From contig OY987231.1 of NCBI GenBank assembly GCA_963920705.1, positions 17,151,024 through 17,215,023 on the forward strand: DNA of 64,000 bases. The letters run 5' to 3'. This DNA comes from Odiellus spinosus (Eukaryota > Arthropoda > Arachnida > Opiliones > Phalangiidae). The notes under the pieces were generated by a model. That model saw only the letters and a list, made by a program, of their open reading frames with translations, was not told the origin of the DNA and made no database searches. This document shows positions 1-13,435 of the stretch, piece after piece; position 1 is the stretch's first letter, and each line of letters begins with the position of its first letter. The position numbers and the translations under genes are program-made.

Positions 1-3000
1 CATATACGAGATCAAATACTTCTCCTCCACCTCCACCATCAACAGCCAGCCAACAGTGGCTGTCAGAAATTTCTGTTGATACAAAGAAGTAACCTAAGAG
101 ACATTTCATCGAAAAATCCATAATAATTACGTTTCAATCAATATTAAGGAAATTAAGGCGTAACGGCACACATGGCGTATTCAAACTTAACTTGTCATCA
201 CCTTCAAATCTACGCTACCCGCTAACTATATGTTACGTTTATTAGGAGGTAAATGCAGCTGAGGTTTACACACGCTCGAAATACGAGGTGGAATAGAATA
301 ACGCACAAAGAAAAATATATTTTTATATTTCAAGGGACGAAATGTCGGATGTGAAACGCACATTTTCCAATATACTTGTGTTTTCTATTATTATGAACAA
401 CATTAGTATTTCAAAATATTGTTTGGGAATATGCGTATAAGTCTTTAAATTTAAAAGCAGCATTATCCTCTGGTACCATTATCGTATACTTTGTACCCAA
501 ATTTCGTCTGCTAAGATCTTTCTTACAACTTTAACAATATCGCCTTAAGATAATGTTGTTCCTTCCCTTTGTTAAGTTTTCAAGTTTAAACGCTTTTCGC
601 GTTTTTCAAGTAATCATACGCGGCTACATGTTTTTCATCTTTTGCAACGGCAGCGTCGCAACGAATATAATACCTACACCCCCACCCAAGGAAGGTGTAA
701 CTAAAAATGACTTAAGTGCCCTCTGATGTTTCATTTTTCCCTTGAGACTATAGGCCTCTTAGTTTAAAGTTTTCTCGTGATTTTTTCCACTAGTTAGCTA
801 ACAGACCTCGGTCACCACTCTTATACGAAACTAGTCCACCAAAAATAAATAAGTCTAGAACAAGACCGACCTTCCTGCCTCTGCCCGTGGAACACAGTAA
901 ACACGTGATACTATAGCCACCCAGTAAAAATCAATTTTGATGAAGTAATCTTTCCCCGAAATATTCTTGAGACTAAACGCTCTCCGTCTAGCGTATGCAG
1001 AGCGAGGAAAAAATAGCCCTCTTCTCTCCGCGTCCCATACACGAACTATTTCTTAGCGGCTCAGTAAAGTAGTACGTTTTGAATAGGCAAGGGGGATGCA
1101 AAGAAACAGATTTTCCCCTCACAGAGGTCGCTCTTCCTCGGAGGCCCTGACTTTTATTATTTTTGGTTCACGCGAGCTCGTTAGTGAATCCTTTATGTTG
1201 CACAATTTTAACATAATCTCCTAAAGAAACTTTTATAGACTTCAGCTTACATTATTAGTAACAAGACAAAACATAATCTCACAAGAGAAAATTAATGTAT
1301 TTTGGCCCTTAAAATCTGATATACCTACGAAACTAAGATAAATCGATAGGAAATTACAAGCTAACCATGGATGTATTTGCAAAGTTTATGAAAAAAATAT
1401 TTTTGTGGAAATGTTTCCTTTGAATTTCAAGAAGATTAATATTTTCTACGGATATTGAAAAATAATATTTCGTTCGCTTCTCAAGCTCGAAACCCATTGA
1501 ATTTGAGTAGTTTGAGAATATGATTCCAAGTAAACTATAACTTTTATACAAGAAAACTCTTTTTTTTTTCTTTAAAAAAAAATATTACCAAATGCCAACA
1601 AACTTAGAAATCAAAATCTTTAAAAAAAATCCAAACCTTAGTTTGTTTTCGAGACACGTGCATTTGGTATTATATTTCAAAGAAATTGAGCCTGCGTGGA
1701 AAAAAAACTCTGGAAATTGTCCTCATTTATCTCGTATGAGTTTCGTATAAGACTGGGAACAGTCAGCAAAGGTTATTGTTACACCATAATGACAGAGATT
1801 CCGAAGGGTGGGCTGCTACTGGTCGATAAGACTACACCCTGTAATATTATTTCCGGTAACAAAAAAAAAGGGGGATATTCTGGCATAAAATAGCGTCGTA
1901 GATTAGCGTGGTTATAGTAAAAACTAAATCATTCCACTTTATTTTTTATGCAAATAGGTTTTTTAACACGTCACTATTTAGTTGTTACTGGAATCAAAGG
2001 CTCTTAGACCTATACCCGTTCTTAGGAAACAGTAAAAGGTTTGACCTACGATGCTCGTATACTTCTTGATTTACGTATTCAGAGTCCCTGTCACTTTTAG
2101 TAAGGTCGTTATTCGGGAATGCGAAAACTGGGACTAATTCTGAAATTTTAGATAATAAGGCGGCTTTTGCGTTCTAAAAGTCTAGATTTTCCCAACCAAG
2201 GGACTTTGTATAACTGAAAACGAGGGGCAATAATGCAGCATTACGACATTTTATGAGCTAACAATAAGCCCAGCTGCTATAAAACCGATTATAAACAGAT
2301 TAACATAAGCTAAGAATTCTATAAATTATGTTAATAAAGTTTCAATTCTCTTTAAACTAAAGGTGCAATGGGTTTGGCTCTTCTCTGAACACCGGAGCGA
2401 AGTAGTGTTCACTTTTACAGGGGATGTCGCTAAAACTGACATGACGCAAGACCTCCGCCACTTATTTTTATATGAATTCCTGGTAATAATTTAACTTTTT
2501 CTACGTATTGAAATGTGGCCTTTCTTTTTCTAAGGTGTTAATTTTTGTTCGTCTTTAAAATTATTTCAAAGATGGGCTTCATATAAGATCAAATGATCTG
2601 GGATGTTATAATTTTCCTTTACAGAAAGGAAATGTCACAAAAGGTTCATTAACAAACGAAGACAATGTTCCTACAACTCTTAAGGGTCTCGTATAACTTG
2701 TTAACACGCCAAAGGAACCCTCAATTCCGTATCCGGTTGGAACAAAGAAATAAAAATATAATGAAACTAAAACCTTCGTAGTATTTAATTCCCATCTCAC
2801 GTAACCGTGTTATTAGATGCGTAATAAAACTAAAATAATGTCGAAAAAGGAGCACTCACTAAATGAGAAAATAAATTTTGTCTTATATCTACTGGGAAGT
2901 TGAAAATATACGAATATACTTATTAGCTTCAGGGAATAACCATATGGAACTTTTTTTTGCCAAAGCCTAGCTTAAAATATGAGTTTAGTATTTTTCCAAA

Positions 3001-3370
3001 AATCCCCTTAAAGGCTGGTTGAAAATAACTCTTATCAGATATTATCTCTTAAATTTGTCAACAAGTTTCTAATAGATTACATAATAGATTCGATCAACGT
3101 ACTAATCAGGTAATTTATTTATTATCAAACTGAAGTAAGCGTTTATATTTTGTTTTCTAATTTTATGCAGATTTATTAGTGCCCAATTTGAGTTATCTCA
3201 AATATTTCTTAAAGTTAGGCTATCAACGGATTTTTTCGCGCGTTCTGACACGTGATAAGATTGCTTTCACGTGTTTTTCGTAAATGTAATTAATCCAGAA
3301 AGTTCTACCTTTCATATGATTAATTAATTACCTTCCAGAAATAAACTACGTCACATCGAAAACATATTAC
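1..3370. other. Gene-free AT-rich DNA
   Basis: No reading frame longer than about 65 codons with a convincing start or family resemblance is present on either strand. The stretch is AT-rich with short homopolymer runs. I see no tRNA-like fold, tandem array or clear mobile element. It could be intergenic or part of a large intron of a gene starting outside the window. Confidence 0.6.
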
Positions 3371-3686
3371 CAAGAATTCATTCAGGTTCCATAAGAATAT
3401 GGGAGGGCCGCGATTCTATAACCATCCTCCCAAACTTTGTAGCAAAAGTTCGTCCGCTTCGAATCGATTTTTCAAGTAAATCGCTCCTGACATCTATTAT
3501 TAACACGCGCCACTAACGACCTTGACATAATATTTTGGGCAATAAAAATGGAGCCGACCGAAAAAAGATCTAAGCGTACAAATGTTGCGAAAATTGCAGA
3601 CGAACTTTTATTACAAAGTTTGGGAGGATGGTACCAGAGGCTAAAGCTATGCTCCCATATTCTTATGGAACCTGAATGGATTCTTG
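3371..3686. repeat. Foldback (long inverted repeat) element
   Basis: The left arm (about 3371-3457) and right arm (about 3596-3686) are reverse complements of each other with a few mismatches. Matching blocks include CATTCAGGTTCCATAAGAAT with its complement near 3661-3680, and CCATCCTCCCAAACTTTGTA with its complement near 3613-3632. About 140 bp lies between the arms. A transcript would fold into a stem of roughly 85-90 bp. The form fits a foldback-type non-autonomous transposon or an inverted duplication. I could not define a target-site duplication. A 67-codon reading frame over the right arm is not considered real. Confidence 0.75.
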
Positions 3687-3699
3687 ATATTACTTATAT

Positions 3700-4429
3700 A
3701 TATTTGACATTATCATTTTTAAGTCCTCAACCCAGAGGTATAAAATTTTAAATATGTAATTTTAATATTATGATAAAAACTAAAAATAAAATCTATAATA
3801 ATTCGAGAAAAAAATGGTGACAACCTCACTTTAATTTACCTATTAACTTTCCCTTTAAATTCCACGCACGACATTCGTATAGATTTAACTTTATCAATTC
3901 TCTTTCTTCCCCGTTGATTTCCCTGCGGGCTTTATTTCCCCGCTTTTAGAAAGTTCTTATAGTATAGATTTTAGACATTATCCCACAGAAATTTATGTTA
4001 GAATAAGTATTTTAAGCCTCATTTCGTCTACGTGATACTATAATAATTTATAGAGGACATTCGTATTTACGAATTACCTCATCAATATTGCGTTTCTTTG
4101 CACAAAAAAAAAAAAGAGAAGGGTATTAGATTTATTGCTCATTAGATATTCCACGCAGGAGTTGAAACTTTAAAGTGAAATGAGAATAAAAAATAATTCC
4201 TATTGATACTTATTCTAAAGCGTATCTAAATACTTTTATTTTTGAAATATCTATTACGGTATAGAATTTAAATTAAAATGAAATCGACCATGAAAATAAT
4301 TTTGATTTTCTATCTATCCTTCCTGCCTTCTACAATACATGTTTGGAGCTCCAGGAACCTTAAACTATTATAGAGATTTCCTTATGACGTCATTAGAATT
4401 TTTTCGCGGAGTGTTAAGATTTTAAATTA
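3700..4429. other. Gene-free AT-rich DNA
   Basis: No supportable gene. Contains short A and T runs (for example A12 near 4104) and nothing else I can name. It abuts the large 30-bp minisatellite. Confidence 0.55.
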
Positions 4430-5029
4430 GATCCCTGCCTTTCGCCATGCATTTTATGAGGTCCCTGCCTTTCACCATGCATTTTATGAGGTCCCTGCCT
4501 TTCACCATGCATTTTATGAGGTCCCTGCCTTTCACCATGCATTTTATGAGGTCCCTGCCTTTGACCATGCATTTTATGAGGTCCCTGCCTTTCACCGTGC
4601 ATTTTATGAGGTCCCTGCCTTTCACCATGCATTTTATGAGGTCCCTGCCTTTCACCATGCATTTTATGAGGTCCCTGCCTTTCACCATGCATTTTATGAG
4701 GTCCCTGCCTTTCACCATGCATTTTATGAGGTCCCTGCCTTTCACCATGCATTTTATGAGGTCCCTGCCTTTCACCGTGCATTTTATGAGGTCCCTGCCT
4801 TTCACCGTGCATTTTATGAGGTCCCTGCCTTTCACCGTGCATTTTATGAGGTCCCTGCCTTTCACCGTGCATTTTATGAGGTCCCTGCCTTTCACCGTGC
4901 ATTTTATGAGGTCCCTGCCTTTCACCATGCATTTTATGAGGTCCCTGCCTTTCACCATGCATTTTATGAGGTCCCTGCCTTTCACCATGCATTTTATGAG
5001 GTCCTTGCCTTTCACCATGCATTTCATGA
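4430..5029. repeat. 30-bp minisatellite, about 20 copies
   Basis: The unit ATGCATTTTATGAGGTCCCT followed by GCCTTTCACC repeats about 20 times with almost no length change. Most copies are identical. Variants are single substitutions: ACCATG to ACCGTG in the copy near 4596 and in five consecutive copies near 4776-4900, one C-to-G near 4563, and changes in the edge copies. Because 30 is a multiple of three and the unit lacks stops in several frames, ~200-codon frames are open on both strands. Those frames have no plausible flanking start or exon context, so they are read as a by-product of the repeat, not as genes. Confidence 0.93.
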
Positions 5030-5039
5030 TTTCCATGGC

Positions 5040-6640
5040 CCCTGTACCCCCATACTAATATCCTCTATCAAGGATTTAATATGATTCCACAATATTTAGA
5101 AAAAAAAATATTTTTTCTATGTCAAATTATTATTTAAAACCAAAAGTTAATTACCTTTCAAATATACAAGTCTATAGCCCATTAAGCGTATGTAGCAATT
5201 ATTAAAAGTTTATAATTATGTTTAATTATGTGTTAATTTTTGACTGTATCAAAGCTACTTAGTCGGCTTATAAAAATGTCCCAATGAGCAGCAAGTTGAC
5301 TACAAAATCGAGAGACATCTCATTAAATTCAGAATGCTGCTTCGGAAATAATTTGCCTGATCTCTAGCTTTTTTTTTTTTTTATCCGAGACTTTTTAGAT
5401 CCTTAATTGGGACCATCAAAAATGTTTTTTTGCAGCTCCACGTACAGTTTAAGCCTTTGGTAATTCGCGGTGGAGAAACAAGAGTCTGTTTTTTCATAAG
5501 AAGGATTTGCGGGGATAAAACTTCGTACTTTTTTCTGACTCATACCTAAATTTTTGCATGTTTTAAAGGGCAACTATAAGGTTGAAATAAATGGATGAGA
5601 TATGAATATATTTTCAGAATCTATAGACCCAAAATTAGGTAGTAATTAATCTTAAATGGTCAAAATACAGAAATTAATATAGATATATGCTACCTTTAAT
5701 CGTTAGTCTAAAATCTTGGTTTTTCTCAACTTTTACAGTCTTCACCACATCAAACCACCCTCCCCCTCCCCCCAAATATTTTTTCGGAATATAGGAAATT
5801 ATCCCTCGAATAATAGGAAATTATAGGAATATTTATAGATATATAGGGAAATACAGGATAATTACTGCTAAAATTAAAGGAAAATCGGGATAAAAACCGC
5901 CTTATTTCTCATTCTAAAACTAAACATAATGAAGCGGATGACCCTTGAACCAATTACCCAAAATATTTTCAGGCCTATCTCTATTAGAAAAAATTAATGT
6001 AGTTTTTGAGCTTAATTTAATTTTTGTAGTTTATTTCCCACCATCAATATAAAAAAAAACAAAAAAAAAAACGCGCCAATAGGAAAGAAATCTTAAAACC
6101 TTAAAAATAAAAGGAAAAAAATGGCGAAATTACAAGAACTTATAGCAAAACCAATTACGAAAAAAAAAAAATTAGGAGTTGTGGTCACCCTGAGTGTTTC
6201 ACTTCTTCGTAAATTCTGCATATAACTTTAAAAGAAAAAGGACGTTATATGGGGTTTTGGAATTCAAATTTTCAGACGTCAGTTACGCGTGGCTAACCTA
6301 ACCCTACATGGCATTTATGTCAAAATATTGAAATTTAATCCTAAACAGGGGTTTTCTAGGTTGGGTAAAAAAATCTTTTGGTTCATTTTTTTTTATATAT
6401 ACACTTAGAGATAAAAAGATATGGAAACCTACTTGCTTCATATCCAAGCTTTCAACAAATAGATTAATGTTCTTATGGTGGAATACATTTTTACGCGTCT
6501 ATTCGTTCATAACTCAATAAGGCAAATAAAAATGCAAGGTTTTCAGATTTACTAAAGTGTATTACGTGTTATGTATAAAGCTGGTATGTCAAATGCTAAA
6601 ATATCGTAACTGGAACAGTATTCATTCTTTAAGATATCCC
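5040..6640. other. Gene-free DNA before a long poly(A)
   Basis: Nothing with coding character. The stretch is AT-rich with A and T runs and a C-rich patch at about 5755-5777. No element ends were recognised. Confidence 0.55.

Positions 6641-6642
<2 letters not shown>

Positions 6643-6694
<52 letters not shown>
6643..6694. repeat. Long poly(A) tract
   Basis: About 50 consecutive A residues follow CCCGT. No LINE or SINE body can be recognised upstream, so it may be a simple homopolymer expansion or the tail of an unrecognised retroposon. Homopolymer length in an assembly is uncertain. Confidence 0.85.
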
Positions 6695-6698
<4 letters not shown>

Positions 6699-6897
6699 GG
6701 AAATATATTTTTAGTACTTTTTAAATTTGTTAAGAGGAAAGTAAAAGGTTTCGCGTTGTAGCTAGCTTTCAAACTAGTCTCTTAAAATGAATTTTTAATT
6801 AACTTTTTATTCGCTAAACTTCTTTCGTGATTGTAGTGAGCACATATTTCTAGTTTTAAATTTTAATTCCAGCCACCAGAACTTTATTAGTCACTGA

Positions 6898-7145
6898 TTC
6901 ACCCAATTTTCTGAGACCGAATAATCACAGTTACTCAATTGTCTGACACCGAGTAATCACCGCTACCCAATTGTCTGACACCGAGTAATCACAGCTACCC
7001 AATTTTCTGACACCGAGTAATCACAGCTATCCAATTGTCTGACACCGAGTAATTATAGTTACTCAATTGTCTGACACCGAGTAATTACAGTTAGGCAATT
7101 GTCTGACACCGAGTAATCACAGTTATACCCAAATGTTTGACATCA
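6898..7145. repeat. 32-bp minisatellite, about 7-8 copies
   Basis: The unit CAATTGTCTGACACCGAGTA followed by ATCACAGCTACC recurs about seven to eight times, with scattered substitutions (AATCAC/AATTAC, GCT/GTT) and more degenerate first and last copies. It is older and more diverged than the 30-bp array at 4430-5029 and has no sequence relation to it. No reading frame runs through it. Confidence 0.85.
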
Positions 7146-7149
7146 ACTT

Positions 7150-10100
7150 TTTGTATTCACCCAATTGTCGTGATCCCAAGAAGAAAAATAAAACAGAGGC
7201 GGGCCCTTGGAAACTAATTTTAAACGTTATTTATAAGCATTAAAATGAAAAAAAAAAAATGTCCTTCATTCAATATTAAGCCCTCTCCGTTTGGATTAAT
7301 AAACGAAAACCTCGTTAAAAAATGATTATTTCTGTGTTGTCTTTAACTAGAAGAGAATTTAACAAGACAAGTATACAGCGCCACAAAATTATACCTCGGG
7401 GCGAAAAAAATTGCTTTCGTGTTAAGTTTCTGTATTTTTTTATTTTTTTCTTATTTTAAGAGATGAACTTATAAGAATTGTCTGTAATTCTTAAAATAAA
7501 GAAACAAATTGGATTTAACCTCACTATGCCTTAGGGGATGTTAAACAAGAATATCCCACACGAAAGGATGGAACGTGTTTTTCAACGCCTGTCAAGTTTT
7601 CAAAATAAATTGGAACAAGATTGTCAAGTTCACATTGTACCCACTACACACACTTTCGTTTTCAAGTTATTTCACTTTGACAACTACTTTTATTCTCTAT
7701 GCAGTTGAACATTATGTATTAATCCGCAGATCTAAACAATATTATTATGAATGAGCGCCTGTAAAAGTGTTCCAACAACTTCGCTTTGGTGTTCAGTAAG
7801 AAGCCTAACCTATTGCACCTTTAGCCTATATTTTAACATTGGCTTTTTATGGGGCTTTACCTTAAAGTGATTCTCTCAGGGACTTATCATCACTTCCGAA
7901 TGTAACAACACATTACCAGAAACTCCCGCCTTGCATTTGAAATTTATCGCTAGAAACATTCTACGTAAAAGGGAAAAACATCTCAAGATTCCTTAAAAAT
8001 GGATGAACATGTCTTCGAAATAAATCTGAGAGCCTCGGTTTAAATTATGAAAATACTGAATAAACTAGCAATTTCATGATCTATGACGCAAGTAGAAACA
8101 TTTTATATAAGCCCCTCCTCTTTTAAAATTTAAACTAGGCGTATTCCGACATTTTTAAAATTCCATAGCCTTCAAGTTTCTAACAAAGTTTTAAACATAT
8201 TGCCTTCAACCAAAGAAATCAAGTTTGAATTTTAAATGTTTGAGGTGTAGCAAAACATGATACATCCATGTATTAACCACGTACAGTTCATTACGAGGAG
8301 AAGAAAAAGAGTTTTAACTAAAAGAAAATAAGGAAGGGATGGAGAAGATACTTTTTACTAACAAACGATCCAATAAAAAGAAAAAAAAAATCTTTAGAGA
8401 GCACCGGAACTCATTTGTGAAAACAAGTTAATGCTCTTTTAAGAAATTAACGATATAAACAACTTTCTATCTCATGCATCTCTCCTATAATAATCTTAAA
8501 AATAGTTCTGAATGAATCTTATCATAAATTAATAGGGGGGGGGGGAAGTAATGTTTGGGATATCAGAAAAGGCACTTTGAACCAATTTGATATTTGAATT
8601 CTAAGCGGATTCTATTGTAAATTCTGTCTATATTTGCTAAGGTATACACAAAGGATACGCAAGGCAGTGCATTTTGATGATGTTTCTTTTGAAGTAAGGA
8701 GTATTGATCAATGGAGATTTTAAAATTGATTTTCTTTTAGTTTCCGATGTTTATACGTATTTACTAAAAATCACTTTTAGTATACGGTATAAGAAACATT
8801 TATCAAGGAGGGATGTTTGTAGACAAACAGGAAATGCGAAAATAAAAAAACTTAGTGGAATAAACTGTTTCATTCAATGTTGATTTATGAAAGGAACGTT
8901 GATTTATAGCGAGTCTACCTCTTTCTAGAAAACAAAACTAGGTTCAAAAACATTCTTCGTCCATAAAGTACTGTTTTATTTAAGAGAGGATGGTAGAAAT
9001 AGAGTATAATATTGTATAACGCACTTTTTTCTAGTATTAGAAGTATCATAATCCCTAAAACGGTTGTTCTCTCACGAGTCACAACGAATAAATATTTCTT
9101 ATACTTTTCCGCAACTTAGTTTTAAATTATAAACCAACTAATTTTCGCGTGCGAAAGATTTAAATTTCATTACTTCAAACTAACCATCTTCTCAAATTAT
9201 TCATATGTTTTTCAGATATTTTAAAATAAAATAAAAACCATGCAAATTCACTTCAACAAAAAATTTCCCACGATAAAAGTACTCAAACAAAATTAGTTTT
9301 TGCAGCAAAAATGCTTCGATTTAAACTATATCTAAATGTACGGTTTCAAAATGTTTTGACCAAGAATCGAACTATTGCGTCAGAACAAAATTGAAGTTAA
9401 AAAAAAGCTTGAAAACGGGCTTAAATTAAGCTAGTTAAATTATTATCTTTGACAAAATATTTTTTAACGTTGTCCTTTGAACATTACCTATAATGCAAGG
9501 TCTATTTTTTTATACATTTCGTCTATTGTACTTCGTATTTTTCCCTATCCAAACAAGATGCAAGATCCCCATAGAATTTACTTTTGAATAGAGATTCTCC
9601 TTTGAAAGTTTCCAAAACTTTTATAGAACTTGGTTCGTTAAAGTATAAAACATTATCTGCCTTTCTGTAAAAAACTTGACATAATACCGAGCTCAAATCT
9701 AAAGAATCATGAACCATTTTGTTAAAAGGAAAAAAAAAACTGAGTTTTGGTGCAAAGTTCAACCTTCCAAGTTTCGTATCATAAAGAAACACTGGTGTTA
9801 CGAAAATGATTTTCCGATGAGAGAGATGGGCAGCTGTTTTATGTAAGTTAGGATGAACAAAGAAGGATAATGTAAGCTTAGATTAAAAAATTAAATTGAA
9901 AATATAAAATAGAAAATATGATATATGATCTAATTAACCAAGAACTACCAGCCTAAGCCTAGCAAATTCTATGAAAAAAGGTTTTCTTAGACTATAATTT
10001 AACATTAAGGCAATGAAAAGTGGCATAACTTATGGAGATATGTTACTTATGATTCAACATAGAAGTATTTTTTCAACTACGGAGTCTAACACAAATAATT

Positions 10101-11218
10101 ATTAAACAAAATAGATTTCAAACCTACCATGGTGTAGATATAGTTAAAATAAATTTTTTTACAGAGAAAACGGCATTAAATATCATATCGCATTCTCCAT
10201 AAAAAAAAACGGATATCATTAACGTTGAACTTTACAGAATTGGACTCCATTATATATTCTGAATTTTATTAAGAATAAAAAACAATAATTGTGCCCTAAA
10301 GCTTTCGACATCCTCTTATCTGCACAGATTATTTTACGAAGAATATGAAAATAATAACGAAAAAAAGAGCAAAAGGCTTCAAAACAAAAACCTTCAAGGG
10401 GGAAATCTTACAAGCGTAAAGAACATGGAAATTATGATAATAGTTCGTACTGTATTTGATAAGTCGATTACGTTTTACAACTAAATGACATTCCATTCAA
10501 TTGAAATTGTGACGACGCGAACGGCGTGGTTTACAAAAGACTAAAGATAACTCTGGAAATGCCATCCAATTAAACTAAGAATGGTTATTATAAAGAATGA
10601 GGATGAAAGGCGGAGATAATGATACAAATTACGATCAGTAAGATTCACGAAGGTTTAAATATATATCGAAATACTCCGATAGTTAAAGTTTAATTTGTAA
10701 TGTAAATTTCCAAACTAAAATGAAGGGTCTCATTTAAAATTCCAGACGATAAATTCTAGTAGAGCTTAAATTGAGCTTCAAAATGGTACCAATAACAACA
10801 AAATCGACCAAAAAATAAGAAAGTTTGTTCACTAAAGTTTCTTCGATCTGGAGAAACTATTACGACTCTTATAAAATATCGGAATTGCCAGAAGTGACAT
10901 TTTTCCACTGCAACGGTCATTTGTAACGAATTATATAAAAACTGGCGCGTGACTTTAATATTGAAAGGGTAGGCCATTAAGTTAGTTCGTAAAACTTTAT
11001 TTTATAGGTATTATATTCCCGATTCAATGGGTCTGGTTCACCTCTAACCATTCAAGATTATTTATATACTTTAAAACTGTTTCTCCCTTAAGAGGAATAT
11101 CTAAAAATACTTTTAAGGTGAGACCAACCAATACTATATTTAAATATTGAGGCAAATTTAATCATCTTTGAAAATGCAGTACTTTCTTTTAGTAATTGGT
11201 CTTATTTTGTTGCTCTCA
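7150..11218. other. Gene-free AT-rich DNA
   Basis: No supportable genes. Frames of 70-90 codons exist (for example minus strand 9523-9792) but lack any recognisable family feature or splice context. A run of nine G at 8535-8546 is the only notable simple repeat. Confidence 0.55.
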
Positions 11219-11565
11219 GTGACTTCAGAAGCCGATGAAACCCTCCTTTGAAGTCTACTACTCTAATGTTCCATATAGCGCTCCTCTCTGTATGGGTAAA
11301 ATTCCCAATTTTACGAGATCGGAGGGGTCCTACTTCATACCCCCCGCCTACGGAAAATTGGAAATTCTCTCCACAAACGACGACGTTTTTTTGACGAACT
11401 CCAAGGCTGCTAGAGATATTCGCTGGACGAACTCCCGCTCCGAAAATATCTACCGCTAGGAGGCGTACGAATCGCGCTTTTTGAAACTAACCCATACAGA
11501 GAGGGGTAGACAAGACCCGGGAGTAATAGACTTCAAAGGAGGGTTTCATCGGCTTCTGGTGACTT
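11219..11565. mobile_element. Small inverted-repeat transposon, copy 1 (333 bp)
   Basis: The element proper is 11226-11558. It begins CAGAAGCCGATGAAACCCTC and ends with the reverse complement GAGGGTTTCATCGGCTTCTG; the terminal inverted repeat is about 32 bp. It is flanked by an exact 7-bp direct repeat, GTGACTT (11219-11225 and 11559-11565), the expected target-site duplication. A second inverted block, CCTCTCTGTATGGG and its complement, lies inside, so the element can fold back further. No transposase is encoded, so it is a non-autonomous (MITE-like) element. A related copy lies at 23400-23736. I do not assign a superfamily: the 7-bp duplication is not typical of hAT (8 bp). Confidence 0.9.
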
Positions 11566-12249
11566 TTATTTTAACTCCTTGCTAACCGTAATCATGAATT
11601 TAAATGAGACATGCCCTTTAAGATTTAAAAGACGTTTCCTGAAGTTCTAATCTATATATATAGCTTGTCCTTCTAGTAGTCTTTCGGGAGTCTAGGAACA
11701 TTAATATCCAAATAAATTGGATTTAATTATACTTACAAGTTAAAACCTCATAAACCCTTCTTTATTGCTCCGTCGCGCAATTCTAACGAATCATGGGGCC
11801 TTATTAGCAGAACCAAGAACTCATTTATGCACCTAAGAGCATTACAAAAGCCTCTGTGTAGAGAAAATTCGTCTGCTTTTCTTTTTCTCACAGCTCTAAA
11901 AACAAACTAGTGTTTCATTTTTCTCCTTTAACTTATTTCACAAAGCCACGTAAATGTAATGACGCCGCTTCAGGCGAACGGCTGATAACATCACTCATAG
12001 AGAAGATTTTCATATACTCTTGATTATACCATATATACGCGCGTATTAAATATCCTATAAGCCTGAATAATATTCAATTTCCAAAATATATATGCAGGAA
12101 ATGTATGGATGGCCTTTCCTGTACTCTCCGTCTTCCAACTTCCCTCGGCTTTCTTCTCTAAGTTGAATGGATTATATACTATAACATTTCGCTAACGAAG
12201 TACCGGTAAGTTGATCTTAGGAAGAATGATCCAAAAATCGATACCGACC

Positions 12250-12385
12250 GCGTTCAGCGACGCATACCGTAGGAGAAAAGCTTCGTTTCGAACTGAAACG
12301 GAAATTTTCCCTTACCTATACGATCGTTCCTCGGTTGCTGTTTTTCAGGAGACCTCATTGGTATCACCGTTTCGTCGCTGAACGC
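12250..12385. repeat. Possible short inverted-repeat element
   Basis: GCGTTCAGCGACG at 12250-12262 is matched exactly by its reverse complement CGTCGCTGAACGC at 12373-12385, about 110 bp away. This could mark a tiny non-autonomous element. The repeat is only 13 bp and no flanking duplication is visible, so it remains tentative. Confidence 0.4.
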
Positions 12386-13309
12386 AGCCACCGTTAAGAA
12401 CGAACACAATTATAGATACATGGGGATTCTTACATCACGGGGATTGTTTCTTTAAGTGCTATCTAATATTTATTGAAGAAAAGATAACGGTTATCTAATC
12501 GAGATTATTGGTTAATAACCTTTAACCATAAACGTAGAGGTAGTAGGAGACCTTGTCTTTGAGTAGAATTCTCAATGGCTTAACGAATTTTGAGATTATA
12601 TTGTAATTTAATTTACTTTCTTCAGAGCTTTCTTTACTTGTAATTAGCTAATTCAATTAATAATAAATTATTTCAGTGCCTTCTTTATTAATAATTGCTT
12701 GTAATTAGCGAATTCAATTAATATTAAACTAAAATTCAACTAATTCAAGTCTACAGTTGGCGGTTTATTTTGTTTTATATCCTCCAAGGTTGTTTACCGT
12801 AAAAGCAATTTTTTTTTTAGCTTTTATTTTTTGAGTCAAATGATGAAATATATCGATAGTCACCGAATATTATAGTTTTGTTTACTTTGCATGTGGTTAG
12901 AAAGCTATATATGAGTGAACGAAAATGGGATATTTCCTTATAACATTTGATATGAAATATTTCTTTTTTCATAGGCGCGCACCTTCGAGATAAGTAATTT
13001 CCGAGTTGAGTGTCGTTTTCTAGATGTTTGGATCCGTTGACGCGTCAAGCGCAAACAGACGCGCGTCTCGCGATGATACGCTTATTGAAGTTGACCTCCT
13101 TGACACGCCTTTCATTCCAATAGAAATAAAAGAGCCACCTTATACACGGGCAGAAATAACCCAGAGATTTCAACACGTTACGATCTAACCTTAAGTCTTT
13201 TAAGTCGCAATTTGATTCCTTAGGGTGTGAAGTAAAACTACGATTGTTCGTGCTGAAATCTCAAACTAATAAACTATTTTCGTTCGTCTCTATAAACTTT
13301 AATCGGCTA

Positions 13310-13435
13310 TTTGTTGTATGGGAGTTGACATGCTCTCTCACCGACGGCCATTTTCCCTCACTACCCGCTTCTAGGGCTCTGAATCCACCATCCCTCAATT
13401 GCTTTTCCATTCTCAAACATTTTGGCGAGGAATAA
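13310..13435 (+). repeat. Dispersed repeat, copy A
   Basis: The sequence from TATTTGTTGTATGGGAGTTG through CATGCTCTCTCAC and the following CCATTTTCCCTC resembles, in reverse complement, the stretch at about 19905-20015 (TATTTGTTGCATGGCGGCTG, then CATGCTCTCTCAAC). Shared order of matching blocks suggests two old copies of one interspersed repeat in opposite orientations. The family is not identified. Confidence 0.5.

Noticed and set aside
4414-5058. Three overlapping ~200-codon frames in the 30-bp array
   Set aside because: They exist only because the unit length is a multiple of three and the unit lacks stops; no exon context or family resemblance.
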